Source: Polaribacter atrinae (GTDB lineage Bacteria > Bacteroidota > Bacteroidia > Flavobacteriales > Flavobacteriaceae). From it: DNA of 64,000 nucleotides. The notes under the pieces are model-generated. The model ran no database searches. It saw nothing but the letters and a program-made list of their open reading frames with translations, and had not been told where the DNA came from. The position numbers and the translations under genes are program-made. Positions 43,292 through 51,221 of the stretch are shown here, piece after piece; positions within the stretch are counted from its first letter, which is position 1; the number at the start of each line of letters is the position of its first letter. Location: contig NZ_CP150660.1 in the NCBI RefSeq assembly GCF_038023995.1, positions 1,362,501 through 1,426,500 on the forward strand, given 5' to 3'.

Positions 43292-44227
43292 TTATTTTTT
43301 AGGCAAGAAAACTTCAGCCATCATGCAACGTGCACTTCCTCCTCCACAAAATTCAATAGTATCTAATGGACTAGAAATAATTTTACAATGATTGTTTATT
43401 TGTGCTTTTTGAGATTGTGTTAAACAATTAAAAGCAGCCTGACTCATTACTAAGAAATGCTCATTATCTTTACCAAGAACCTCTAACATATTCCCTGCAA
43501 AACTGTTAACTTGTTCCTCTGTAATATCAATTACTTTTTTACCATCTTCTTTTAAATGCTTCAATAGATTTTTACGCTCTGCCTTATCATCAATAGAAGC
43601 CAAACACACTATAGCCAAAGTTTTTCCAACACACATCATAACATTGGTATGATAAATTGCTTCTCTTTTACCATTTACTGTTTGATTTGCCGTAAAAACT
43701 ACTGGTGTGTATTCAAAGTCTTCACAAAACTCTATAAACAACTCTTCATCTGCCCTAGGGGAAAGTGCGCAATATGCCTTATTATTACCTCTATCTAAAC
43801 AGATACTACCTGTTCCTTCTAAAAAAACGCCCTCTTCTTCTGCAGAAGTATAATCTACAATATTCTCTATTAAAAAACCTTCTTTCTCTATTTGTTCTAA
43901 AATATCCTCACGTCTTTCTAATCGTCTATTCTCTGCAAACATGGGGTAAATAGCAACAGTACCATCTTTATGAAAAGAAATCCAATTATTAGGAAAAACT
44001 GCATCTGGTGTATCCGTTTCCTTTGCATCAGAAACAACAATTATATGAATACCAAAACTGCGCAATTTCTCTACAAAAGCATCAAACTCATTCTGTGCTT
44101 TTACGTTAATAGTAGCTGGCAATGCATCATCAATATTATGTTGATAGTAATTATTAACAGCAGTTTGCTCATTCATCCTAAAATTAGCAGGACGAATCAT
44201 TAAAATTGTATTTGTCGTTTGATTCAT
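43292..44227 (-). CDS. ctlX: CtlX-type arginine deiminase-related hydrolase/amidinotransferase
   Basis: 311 residues of the guanidino-modifying pentein fold. MIRPANFRMNEQTAVNNYYQ (about 10-29) is the CtlX hallmark. The catalytic His is likely in YHTNVMMCVG near 193 and the Cys in IEFCGGGSARCMMAEVF at the C-terminus; the Asp/Glu of EGTGSICLDR also fits. CtlX is reported as a citrulline-utilisation hydrolase in Flavobacterium-group bacteria. A TAATTTTG box lies just upstream. It is divergent from the VanX-like gene. Confidence 0.9.
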   Translation of the reverse strand: MNQTTNTILMIRPANFRMNEQTAVNNYYQHNIDDALPATINVKAQNEFDAFVEKLRSFGIHIIVVSDAKETDTPDAVFPNNWISFHKDGTVAIYPMFAENRRLERREDILEQIEKEGFLIENIVDYTSAEEEGVFLEGTGSICLDRGNNKAYCALSPRADEELFIEFCEDFEYTPVVFTANQTVNGKREAIYHTNVMMCVGKTLAIVCLASIDDKAERKNLLKHLKEDGKKVIDITEEQVNSFAGNMLEVLGKDNEHFLVMSQAAFNCLTQSQKAQINNHCKIISSPLDTIEFCGGGSARCMMAEVFLPKK

Positions 44228-44246
44228 TTAAATGATTTATTTAAAA

Positions 44247-44254
44247 CAAAATTA
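44247..44254 (-). promoter_or_regulatory. -7 box (TAATTTTG) of ctlX
   Basis: It fits TAnnTTTG on the minus strand, 20 nt before the start codon. Confidence 0.45.
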
Positions 44255-44350
44255 GACTTTTTTTTAATCACTATAGATTTGAATCATTTTATTTTCTGAT
44301 ATACCATCATTCTAAAAGTTTACTAATGTATTTTTATTTATTTTTACTTC

Positions 44351-45019
44351 ATGAAAAAAACACTTTCCTTTTTTATATTCTTTATTACTCTTTTTTCTTT
44401 CGGACAAAATCTTCCTGATGGTTTTGTATATTTATCTGATGTTGATAAAACAATTCAAAAAGAATTACGCTATTTCAGTAACAATAACTTTATAGGAAAA
44501 CCGATTGATGGGTATCACAAAAACTGTATTATAGTTACCCAAGCATCTGCTAATGCTTTAGTTAAAGTACAAGAAAGTTTACTAAAAGAAGGTTTGAGCC
44601 TAAAAATATTTGATGCATATAGGCCTCAACAAGCAGTGAACCATTTTGTACGTTGGGCAAAAATTTTGGAAGATACTTTAATGAAAAAACAATATTACCC
44701 AAGTGTACCAAAATCTCAATTATTTAAAAGAGGATATATTGCATCTAGATCTGGGCACTCTAGAGGAAGTACTGTTGACTTAACCATTGTAAGTACTAAA
44801 ACAGGTAAAGAATTAGATATGGGAAGCTCATATGATTTTTTTGGGATACAATCTCATTACATACCTAAAAACATCAGCAAAGAACAACAAAAAAACAGGT
44901 TGTTACTCCGTAATATAATGACACAAAATAATTTTAGACCTTATAAAAACGAATGGTGGCATTTTACTTTAAGAAATGAACCTTACCCTACTACCTACTT
45001 TAATTTCCCTATAGAATAA
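44351..45019 (+). CDS. M15 D-alanyl-D-alanine dipeptidase (VanX-like)
   Basis: 222 residues with a signal peptide (about 1-18, ending SFGQ). The M15/VanX zinc residues are the His and Asp in SRSGHSRGSTVDLTIV near 137 and the His in EWWHFTLRNEPYP near 200; the catalytic Glu is in the same EWWH. It hydrolyses the D-Ala-D-Ala dipeptide, probably in the periplasm for murein recycling. No vanHA genes are nearby, so it is not a resistance operon. Confidence 0.95.
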   Translation: MKKTLSFFIFFITLFSFGQNLPDGFVYLSDVDKTIQKELRYFSNNNFIGKPIDGYHKNCIIVTQASANALVKVQESLLKEGLSLKIFDAYRPQQAVNHFVRWAKILEDTLMKKQYYPSVPKSQLFKRGYIASRSGHSRGSTVDLTIVSTKTGKELDMGSSYDFFGIQSHYIPKNISKEQQKNRLLLRNIMTQNNFRPYKNEWWHFTLRNEPYPTTYFNFPIE

Positions 45020-45062
45020 TCAGTTTTAACAAAATAGAAACAACTTCACTAAGAATCGGCAT

Positions 45063-45070
45063 TATATTTG
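45063..45070 (+). promoter_or_regulatory. -7 box (TATATTTG) of the gene at 45098
   Basis: It fits TAnnTTTG. An in-frame alternative start at 45068 would lie within the box, so the ATG at 45098 is favoured. Confidence 0.5.
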
Positions 45071-45097
45071 CATAATTTCTTGAAAGTATTATATAAA

Positions 45098-45772
45098 ATG
45101 AAAACAAAAATTAATTCCCTTCTTTTTTTCACAATTTCATTATTCTCTGTTTTACAACTATCTGCACAGTTAGATTCTAATTCAGGAACCCAAGAAAAAG
45201 GCAAAACAAAAGGCCTTGTTTTAAATAATTCTAAAGAAGTAACAAAGCCAAATGCACTAGAATTAGAAGGAAACGATGGTTTTAAAAATGCTTTTGATAA
45301 AGAAAATGATAAATTAAAAAAACAAAAAGAAGAAAATGACCTGAATAATAAAGGCATTTTAACCATAGAAAAGCAAAGAGAAGAGACTTTTTTAAAAGCA
45401 TTTAAAAAAATAAACGGACAATATCTTTATCCTGTAATAGACCAAGATTTAGGTAGTTTTAGAACAGATTCTAAAAGCGTTAACATTATATGTAGAGATT
45501 TTCAATACCCAGACGGAGATGTAGTTACTATACTTGTAAATGATATCCCTGTAATTCACAACATAACGCTTAAGCGAAGTTATCAAAAGTTTAACATCCC
45601 TTTAGAAATTGGAATTAATAAAATTGCTTTTAAAGCGCTAAATCAAGGTTCATCCGGACCAAATACAGCTGCTTTTAAGGTCTATAATGATGAAGGTACA
45701 CTACTCTCTTCTAATGAGTGGAATTTAGCAACTGGTGCTAAAGCCACGATAGTAATAGCTAAAGACAAATAA
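45098..45772 (+). CDS. Secreted protein, hypothetical
   Basis: 224 residues. A signal peptide spans about 1-25, ending QLSAQ. The next ~80 residues are charged and predicted helical (DKENDKLKKQKEENDL). The C-terminal ~100 residues are beta-rich and Ig-like (VNIICRDFQYPDGDVVTILVN, INKIAFKALNQGSSGPNTAAF), ending ATIVIAKDK. I recognise no named domain. It is likely periplasmic or surface-associated. It lies upstream of pdhA, which has its own promoter box, so cotranscription is not required. Confidence 0.85.
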   Translation: MKTKINSLLFFTISLFSVLQLSAQLDSNSGTQEKGKTKGLVLNNSKEVTKPNALELEGNDGFKNAFDKENDKLKKQKEENDLNNKGILTIEKQREETFLKAFKKINGQYLYPVIDQDLGSFRTDSKSVNIICRDFQYPDGDVVTILVNDIPVIHNITLKRSYQKFNIPLEIGINKIAFKALNQGSSGPNTAAFKVYNDEGTLLSSNEWNLATGAKATIVIAKDK

Positions 45773-45835
45773 TCCTCTTAAAATATTTTGTTATATTTTA
45801 AACTAATCTAGTTTTTTTATTCTATCAAAAACAGT

Positions 45836-45843
45836 TATTTTTG
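45836..45843 (+). promoter_or_regulatory. -7 box (TATTTTTG) of pdhA-pdhC
   Basis: It fits TAnnTTTG. The predicted start is near 45850, giving a leader of about 50 nt. Confidence 0.45.
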
Positions 45844-45901
45844 TGACTGGTTATTAAAAGAGTAAATTTTAATAGTCTTAAAACAAACAATATCACTAAA
45901 A

Positions 45902-46891
45902 ATGAAAAAAATCACCAAACAAACCTATTTAGATTGGTACAAAGACATGCTTTTTTGGCGTAAGTTCGAAGACAAACTTGCCTCTGTTTACATTCAACAA
46001 AAAGTTAGAGGTTTCTTGCACTTATACAATGGACAAGAAGCAATTTTAGCAGGTGCATTGCATGCAATGGACTTATCTAAAGACAAAATGATTACGGCTT
46101 ATAGAAACCACGTACAACCAATTGGTATGGGAGAAGATCCTAAACGTGTAATGGCAGAATTATATGGAAAGGCAACTGGAACTTCTAAAGGAATGGGTGG
46201 TTCTATGCATATTTTTTCAAAAGAATTCCGTTTTTATGGAGGTCATGGTATCGTTGGAGGTCAAATTCCTTTAGGTGCAGGTCTTGCTTTTGGTGATAAA
46301 TACAATAATACTGGTGGTGTAACATTAACATGTTTTGGAGATGGTGCTGCAAGACAAGGTTCTTTACATGAAGCTTTTAATTTAGCTATGTTATGGAAAT
46401 TACCTGTAATTTTTATTTGTGAAAATAACGGTTATGCAATGGGTACTTCTGTAGAAAGAACTGCAAACCATACAGATATTTGGAAACTTGGTTTAGGATA
46501 TGAAATGCCTTGTGGACCAGTTGATGCTATGAACCCTATTAAAGTTGCAGAAGCTATAGACGAAGCTTTAGATAGAGCAAGACGTGGTGACGGACCAACT
46601 TTCTTAGAAATGAAAACATACAGATATAGAGGTCACTCAATGTCTGATGCACAACACTACAGAACGAAAGACGAAGTAGAAGAATACAAAAAAATAGATC
46701 CTATTACGCAAGTAAAAAATATTATTTTAGAGCAAGGCTATGCTACTGCAGAAGAATTGGCTGTTGTTGACAAAGAAGTTAAGGTAATGGTTAAAGAATG
46801 TGAAAAATTCGCAGAAGACTCTCCTTATCCAGAAACTCAACAAATGTACGATATGGTTTATGAACAAGAAGATTATCCTTTTATAAGTTAA
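45902..46891 (+). CDS. pdhA: Pyruvate dehydrogenase E1 component, alpha subunit
   Basis: It binds thiamine diphosphate and, with E1 beta, decarboxylates pyruvate. The 329 residues include FLHLYNGQEAILAGA near 39, the thiamine motif GDGAARQGSLHEAFNLAMLW-ENN (GDG near 143, NN near 171) and the phosphorylation-loop-like YRYRGHSMSDAQHYRT near 240. It is three bases upstream of pdhC. The E1 beta (pdhB) and E3 genes are not in this operon and must lie elsewhere, as in many Bacteroidota. Confidence 0.97.
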   Translation: MKKITKQTYLDWYKDMLFWRKFEDKLASVYIQQKVRGFLHLYNGQEAILAGALHAMDLSKDKMITAYRNHVQPIGMGEDPKRVMAELYGKATGTSKGMGGSMHIFSKEFRFYGGHGIVGGQIPLGAGLAFGDKYNNTGGVTLTCFGDGAARQGSLHEAFNLAMLWKLPVIFICENNGYAMGTSVERTANHTDIWKLGLGYEMPCGPVDAMNPIKVAEAIDEALDRARRGDGPTFLEMKTYRYRGHSMSDAQHYRTKDEVEEYKKIDPITQVKNIILEQGYATAEELAVVDKEVKVMVKECEKFAEDSPYPETQQMYDMVYEQEDYPFIS

Positions 46892-46894
46892 GAT

Positions 46895-48517
46895 ATGGCT
46901 ACAATTATAAATATGCCCAGACTAAGTGACACCATGGAAGAAGGTGTTGTGGCAAAATGGTTAAAAAATGTTGGAGATAAAATTGAAGAAGGAGATATTT
47001 TAGCTGAAATAGAAACTGACAAAGCAACAATGGAATTTGAGTCTTTCTACGAAGGAACTCTTTTATACATTGGTATTCAAGAAGGAGAAACTTCTCCTGT
47101 TGATGTTTTATTAGCTATTATTGGTGAAGAAGGAGAAGACATTTCTGCAATTATAAACGGTGAAAGCTCTGAACCTGCAAAGGAAGAAGCTGCTACCGAA
47201 GAAGTAAAAGAAGAAACAACAACTAAGGCAGATACTGCAGATAGTGTTGCTATTCCAGAAGGTGTTCAAGTAATTACAATGCCTCGTTTAAGTGATACAA
47301 TGACTGACGGTACTGTGGCAACATGGTTAAAGACAGTTGGAGATGAAGTTTCTGAAGGTGATATGCTTGCTGAAATTGAAACAGATAAAGCAACAATGGA
47401 ATTTGAATGTTTCTACGAAGGAACCATCTTATACATTGGTGTACAAGAAGGAGAAACTGCACCTGTAGATAGTTTATTAACTATTATTGGGCCTGCCGGA
47501 ACAGATGTTTCTGCATTGGTTGCTAACGGTGGCGCTGCATCAGCTCCTGCTGAAAACACACCTGCTCCTGCTGCTAAAGCTCCAGAAAAGGCTGCAACAA
47601 AACCTGCTGCTAAAGTAGAAGAAGCTGGGCCTGTTGCTACTTCAAATACTTCTAACGGTCGTATTTTTGCATCTCCTTTAGCTAAGAAGATTGCTTCTGA
47701 TAAAGGAATTAATTTAGCAGATGTTAGTGGTTCTGGTGAAAACGGAAGAATCATTAAAAAAGATATAGAAAACTATACTCCTGCTGCTAAAGTAGAGGCT
47801 GCTCCTGCTGCTGCAAATGTAGCTGCTGCTAGTGTAGAAAACTCAGAAGAAGTTAAGAATTCTCAAATGCGTAAAGCAATTGCTAAGTCTTTAGGTAACT
47901 CTAAATTCTCTGCTCCTGATTTCAGTTTAAATATTGAAGTTGATATGGACAACGCAATGGCTTCTAGAAAAATAATAAATGCAATACCAGACACTAAAGT
48001 ATCTTTTAACGATATGGTAGTTAAGGCATGTGCAATGGCATTAAAAAAACATCCACAAGTAAATACTTCTTGGTCAGAAGCAAATACAATTTACCACAGT
48101 CACATACACGTAGGTGTAGCGGTAGCGGTAGATGATGGTTTATTAGTACCGGTAATTAAACATACAGACGGTTTAAGTTTAACTCAAATTGGTGCTGGTG
48201 TAAGAGATTTAGCAGGTAAAGCTAGAAATAAGAAATTAACTCCTGCAGAAATGCAAGGAAGTACTTTTACTGTTTCTAACTTAGGTATGTTTGGTATTGG
48301 TAGCTTTAACTCTATTATAAACCAACCTAACTCAGCTATTTTATCTGTTGGAGCAATTGTACAAAAACCAGTTGTAAGAGACGGACAAATTGTTGTTGGC
48401 AATACAATGAATTTAACTTTAACATCAGATCACAGAACTGTAGATGGTGCTGTTGGAGCTCAATTTTTACAAACATTAAAAACATTTATAGAAAACCCGG
48501 TTACAATGTTAGCTTAA
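46895..48517 (+). CDS. pdhC: Dihydrolipoamide acetyltransferase E2 of the pyruvate dehydrogenase complex, two lipoyl domains
   Basis: 540 residues. Two near-identical lipoyl domains at about 3-78 and 126-200 have lipoyl-lysines Lys43 and Lys165 in ETDKATMEFE. Each is followed by an Ala/Pro/Glu-rich linker. A peripheral subunit-binding domain lies at about 252-288 (ASPLAKKIASDKGINLADV). The catalytic domain (about 310-540) has the active-site motif HRTVDGAVGAQFL near 516. It transfers acetyl groups to CoA. The gene starts three bases after pdhA. Confidence 0.98.
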   Translation: MATIINMPRLSDTMEEGVVAKWLKNVGDKIEEGDILAEIETDKATMEFESFYEGTLLYIGIQEGETSPVDVLLAIIGEEGEDISAIINGESSEPAKEEAATEEVKEETTTKADTADSVAIPEGVQVITMPRLSDTMTDGTVATWLKTVGDEVSEGDMLAEIETDKATMEFECFYEGTILYIGVQEGETAPVDSLLTIIGPAGTDVSALVANGGAASAPAENTPAPAAKAPEKAATKPAAKVEEAGPVATSNTSNGRIFASPLAKKIASDKGINLADVSGSGENGRIIKKDIENYTPAAKVEAAPAAANVAAASVENSEEVKNSQMRKAIAKSLGNSKFSAPDFSLNIEVDMDNAMASRKIINAIPDTKVSFNDMVVKACAMALKKHPQVNTSWSEANTIYHSHIHVGVAVAVDDGLLVPVIKHTDGLSLTQIGAGVRDLAGKARNKKLTPAEMQGSTFTVSNLGMFGIGSFNSIINQPNSAILSVGAIVQKPVVRDGQIVVGNTMNLTLTSDHRTVDGAVGAQFLQTLKTFIENPVTMLA

Positions 48518-48540
48518 GGTTTACCTTAAATATTACAATA

Positions 48541-48575
48541 AAAACCATTTCAATATCTTTTTGAAATGGTTTTTA
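48541..48575 (+). terminator. pdhA-pdhC terminator
   Basis: AAAACCATTTCA pairs with TGAAATGGTTTT (12-bp perfect stem, loop ATATCTTTT), followed by TTTAG. It overlaps an upstream in-frame start of the next gene, which is therefore rejected. Confidence 0.85.
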
Positions 48576-48596
48576 GTTTTTATAAAAAGAAGAATT

Positions 48597-49448
48597 ATGA
48601 AACAAAAAACTACATTATTATTCGTATTAGTATTGGTAATATTTAATACAACCTTTAGTCAAGAAAAAATAAAAGGAAATAAACTAATATCAAACGTAAA
48701 AACAGCTTTACCTCCTTTCCACACCGTGGTGGTAAATAATGATTTTAAAGTTGAGTTGGTAGTCTCTAATATTTCATCATCAATAGACATAGAAACAGAT
48801 AAAAATCTACACGAATATATCAGTTTTAACGTTACAGACTCTATCTTAACAATAGCAACTGATAAAAAATTAAAAGCAAAAAAATTAAACATTGCTGTAA
48901 ATTATAAAAATGCATTAAAAGAAATCATATTAAATGACGATGCCGAAATAGAATCTATAGGTACCATAAAAACCACCTCTTTGTTACTTAAAATAAATGA
49001 TTACGGAATAGCTGATTTAGCAATAAAATCTGATAATTTTAAGCTGTTAAATAGTAATAAATCTCGCATTCAATTAAGATCTAAAAGCAAATTAAATATA
49101 GACAGTAAAGATGTTGATCTAGATTTAAGCGAATCTTGTAAGGTAGATATGATCATTAAAACAGAAAACTTAAACACTAGAATGATTGGTAATTCTGGTT
49201 TAAATATTGAAGGAACTGCAAATCTATTTAATGCAATTACATTAGAATCATCAGAATTAAAGGGTGCAAAATTAAGTGTTATAACTTGTACAAGTACTAT
49301 AAAAGACTCAGCTGCTATTATTGTAAATGCTTCAGAAAACATTACAATAGAAGCATCGGATAAAAGTAAAACAGAAGTATATGGTGATGCCCAAATAATT
49401 TTAAGTCAGTTTACAGGTAACGCTAAACTGTTTAAAAAAGAATTATAA
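48597..49448 (+). CDS. GIN domain (DUF2807) secreted protein
   Basis: 283 residues with a signal peptide (about 1-22, ending TTFSQ). The mature part begins FHTVVVNNDFKVELVVSN, the start of head GIN/DUF2807 domains, followed by repeated strands (LLLKINDYGIADLAIKSDNF, KSRIQLRSKSKLNID) that fit a beta-helix or lectin-like repeat. Function is unknown; it may be an auto-transporter-like adhesin. The start at 48597 avoids the terminator hairpin. Confidence 0.85.
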   Translation: MKQKTTLLFVLVLVIFNTTFSQEKIKGNKLISNVKTALPPFHTVVVNNDFKVELVVSNISSSIDIETDKNLHEYISFNVTDSILTIATDKKLKAKKLNIAVNYKNALKEIILNDDAEIESIGTIKTTSLLLKINDYGIADLAIKSDNFKLLNSNKSRIQLRSKSKLNIDSKDVDLDLSESCKVDMIIKTENLNTRMIGNSGLNIEGTANLFNAITLESSELKGAKLSVITCTSTIKDSAAIIVNASENITIEASDKSKTEVYGDAQIILSQFTGNAKLFKKEL

Positions 49449-49472
49449 TACAATTTTAATTGCAAGAAAAAT

Positions 49473-49496
49473 AAGCTCGCAATATGTGAGCTTTTT
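49473..49496 (+). terminator. Terminator of the GIN-domain gene
   Basis: AAGCTCGCA and TGTGAGCTT pair with one wobble around ATA, followed by TTTTT. Confidence 0.8.
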
Positions 49497-49513
49497 TAAT
49501 ATAATTATTTCTG

Positions 49514-50200
49514 ATGACCACCTTAGAACAAAAACTTAAAAACCCTGTTTGGTACTCATTAAATGAAACCCATAACACCTCTTTATTAAAGTATGATGGC
49601 GTACAATTTTATCAGCCTAATACTTGCTCTTTTGGAGCTTTTTTTGATTCCGAAAAAACACCTATTGCTTTAACTGAACATTCTAAAATTGTCGAAAAAT
49701 TCTTTTTAGTTTCTGAAAATGGTATTCCAAAAATAGATGACAACTATGTAATTCTTGAGAAGAAAATTAATGGATGCCAAATGGTTTTAAACAATCTGAT
49801 AGATATAGATATTACAGAAAATATTGTTTTATTAACGAACGAATACATCGATGAAGTCTATAATTTAATTTGGTTGGTGATGCCTGGTTTTTATCAAAAG
49901 AAAGGTTTTGAAATGGGAAAATTCTTTGGTATCTTTAAAGATAATAAACTAGTTGCAATCACAGGCCAAAGAATGCAAACTGATGATTTTATTGAAATTA
50001 GTTCTGTAGTTACTCACCCAGATTACACAAGAAAAGGTTTTGCCAAACAACTCATCTACCACACAACTAAAGAAATTCTAAAAGAAAAAAAACTTCCTAT
50101 CTTGCACACCAATAAAGGTAATGCTGCAATTCCTCTTTATGAGAAATTAGGTTTTAAATTAACTAGAGATATGAATTGGTGGCTATTCCGCCGAAAATAA
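49514..50200 (+). CDS. GNAT family N-acetyltransferase
   Basis: 228 residues. The C-terminal GNAT fold (about 115-225) has FFGIFKDNKLVAITGQRM, the strand ISSVVTHPDY and the acetyl-CoA loop RKGFAKQL (R-x-x-G-x-A like), and ends YEKLGFKLTRDMNWWLF. The N-terminal half is not recognised, as in FR47-like proteins. The substrate is unknown. Confidence 0.92.
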   Translation: MTTLEQKLKNPVWYSLNETHNTSLLKYDGVQFYQPNTCSFGAFFDSEKTPIALTEHSKIVEKFFLVSENGIPKIDDNYVILEKKINGCQMVLNNLIDIDITENIVLLTNEYIDEVYNLIWLVMPGFYQKKGFEMGKFFGIFKDNKLVAITGQRMQTDDFIEISSVVTHPDYTRKGFAKQLIYHTTKEILKEKKLPILHTNKGNAAIPLYEKLGFKLTRDMNWWLFRRK

Positions 50201-50221
50201 CACACTTTATAACTTTACAAG

Positions 50222-50389
50222 ATGCCAAAAAAAGGGAAAGGAAAAGCTAAAAATTCCGTTAACAAAGCAAAACACACTAAATTAATGAATCAGAAAATTA
50301 ATAAGGTGAAACTAGAAAAGCAATTAAATAAAGAACGTTTAAAAGCAATCATTAAAAAAATGAATGATGCAAAAAAGGATAAAGAATAA
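50222..50389 (+). CDS. 55-residue lysine-rich small protein
   Basis: A short frame MPKKGKGKAKNSVNKAKHTK..., about 40% Lys/Arg, ending NDAKKDKE. It starts 21 nt after the GNAT stop codon and overlaps the first 26 nt of the SGNH hydrolase gene in another frame, so translational coupling is possible. The composition suggests binding to nucleic acid or ribosomes, but an A-rich genome can produce such frames by chance. Similar short basic proteins occur in flavobacteria. Confidence 0.5.
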   Translation: MPKKGKGKAKNSVNKAKHTKLMNQKINKVKLEKQLNKERLKAIIKKMNDAKKDKE

Positions 50390-51155
50390 AGTAAAGTATT
50401 TTTTAAGTATAATTGCATCAGTACCTTTATTACCTTTTATATACTTCCAAGGAAAAAACATCAGAAAAAAGGTACCAAAACTTCCAGAAGCTAAAGAACC
50501 AAAAGGATCTACAAATGGTCCTTTTAATAAAACTTTAAATATACTTTCAATTGGAGAAAGTACTATTGCAGGAGTTGGTGTATATTATCATAAAAACGGA
50601 TTTACAGGATCTTTATCAAATACACTTTCTATCAACTTAAAAAGCAATATAAACTGGCGTGTATATGCTAGAAGTGGTTATACGGTAGCTCAAGTTTGTA
50701 AAAAAATTATTCCTAAAATAGAAGAAACAACTACAGATATTATTGTTGTTGGAATGGGAGGCAATGATGCTTTTACTTTAAATTCTCCTAAAAAATGGGC
50801 TAATTCAATAGAAAATCTTATCACTTTATTACAAAACAAATTCCCTGATACTCCAATTTTCTTTACAAACATGCCTCCTATAAAAGAATTTCCTGCCTTT
50901 ACAAAACCAATAAAGTTTGTAATAGGTAATTTGGTCGAACTTTTAGGAGAAAGACTACAAGTTATAACAAAAGACAAAAAGAATGTTTTTTACTACAATG
51001 AAGTAATTACCTTAGAAAAATGGAGTAAAAAGTACTCTTTATCGAATAATAATTCCGAAATTTATTTTAGCGATGGTGTGCATCCATCTGAATTGACTTA
51101 TAAAGTTTTGGGAGAGGAAATGGGGAATTTTATCACAAAAAAAATCCCAAGTTAA
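50364..51155 (+). CDS. SGNH/GDSL-type hydrolase with N-terminal anchor
   Basis: 263 residues. A basic start is followed by one hydrophobic segment (about 11-27, YFLSIIASVPLLPFIYF), a signal anchor. The SGNH blocks are LSIGESTIAGVG near 63 (catalytic Ser), RSGYTV (Gly block), VGMGGNDAF near 128 (Asn) and DGVHPSELTY near 234 (Asp and His). It would be an esterase or acetylhydrolase facing the periplasm; the substrate is unknown. The 3' end of the gene forms one arm of the terminator of the convergent metalloprotease gene. Confidence 0.92.
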   Translation: MMQKRIKNKVKYFLSIIASVPLLPFIYFQGKNIRKKVPKLPEAKEPKGSTNGPFNKTLNILSIGESTIAGVGVYYHKNGFTGSLSNTLSINLKSNINWRVYARSGYTVAQVCKKIIPKIEETTTDIIVVGMGGNDAFTLNSPKKWANSIENLITLLQNKFPDTPIFFTNMPPIKEFPAFTKPIKFVIGNLVELLGERLQVITKDKKNVFYYNEVITLEKWSKKYSLSNNNSEIYFSDGVHPSELTYKVLGEEMGNFITKKIPS

Positions 51156-51167
51156 ATACTTAGGATT
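51137..51167 (-). terminator. Terminator of the metalloprotease gene, overlapping the SGNH stop codon
   Basis: AATCC-C-AAGT and ACTT-A-GGATT pair with one mismatch. On the minus strand eight T follow. The TAA of the SGNH gene (51153-51155) lies in the loop. The same hairpin and T-tract recur at 60706-60736. Confidence 0.75.
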
Positions 51168-51221
51168 CTTTTATCATACTTTCCTAAACTTCAATTTAGG
51201 ATGTTTTTTAGTAATTTCTTT

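Noticed and set aside
44351..45019. Vancomycin-resistance (vanX) operon
   Set aside because: No vanH, vanA or vanRS homologues are adjacent; the dipeptidase stands alone and is exported, as in murein recycling.
47413..47754. Minus-strand 113-codon frame inside pdhC
   Set aside because: It is an antisense product of the repetitive Ala/Pro-rich linker and lipoyl domain of pdhC.
48561..48596. Upstream start of the GIN-domain protein
   Set aside because: It lies within the pdhC terminator stem and spoils the signal peptide.
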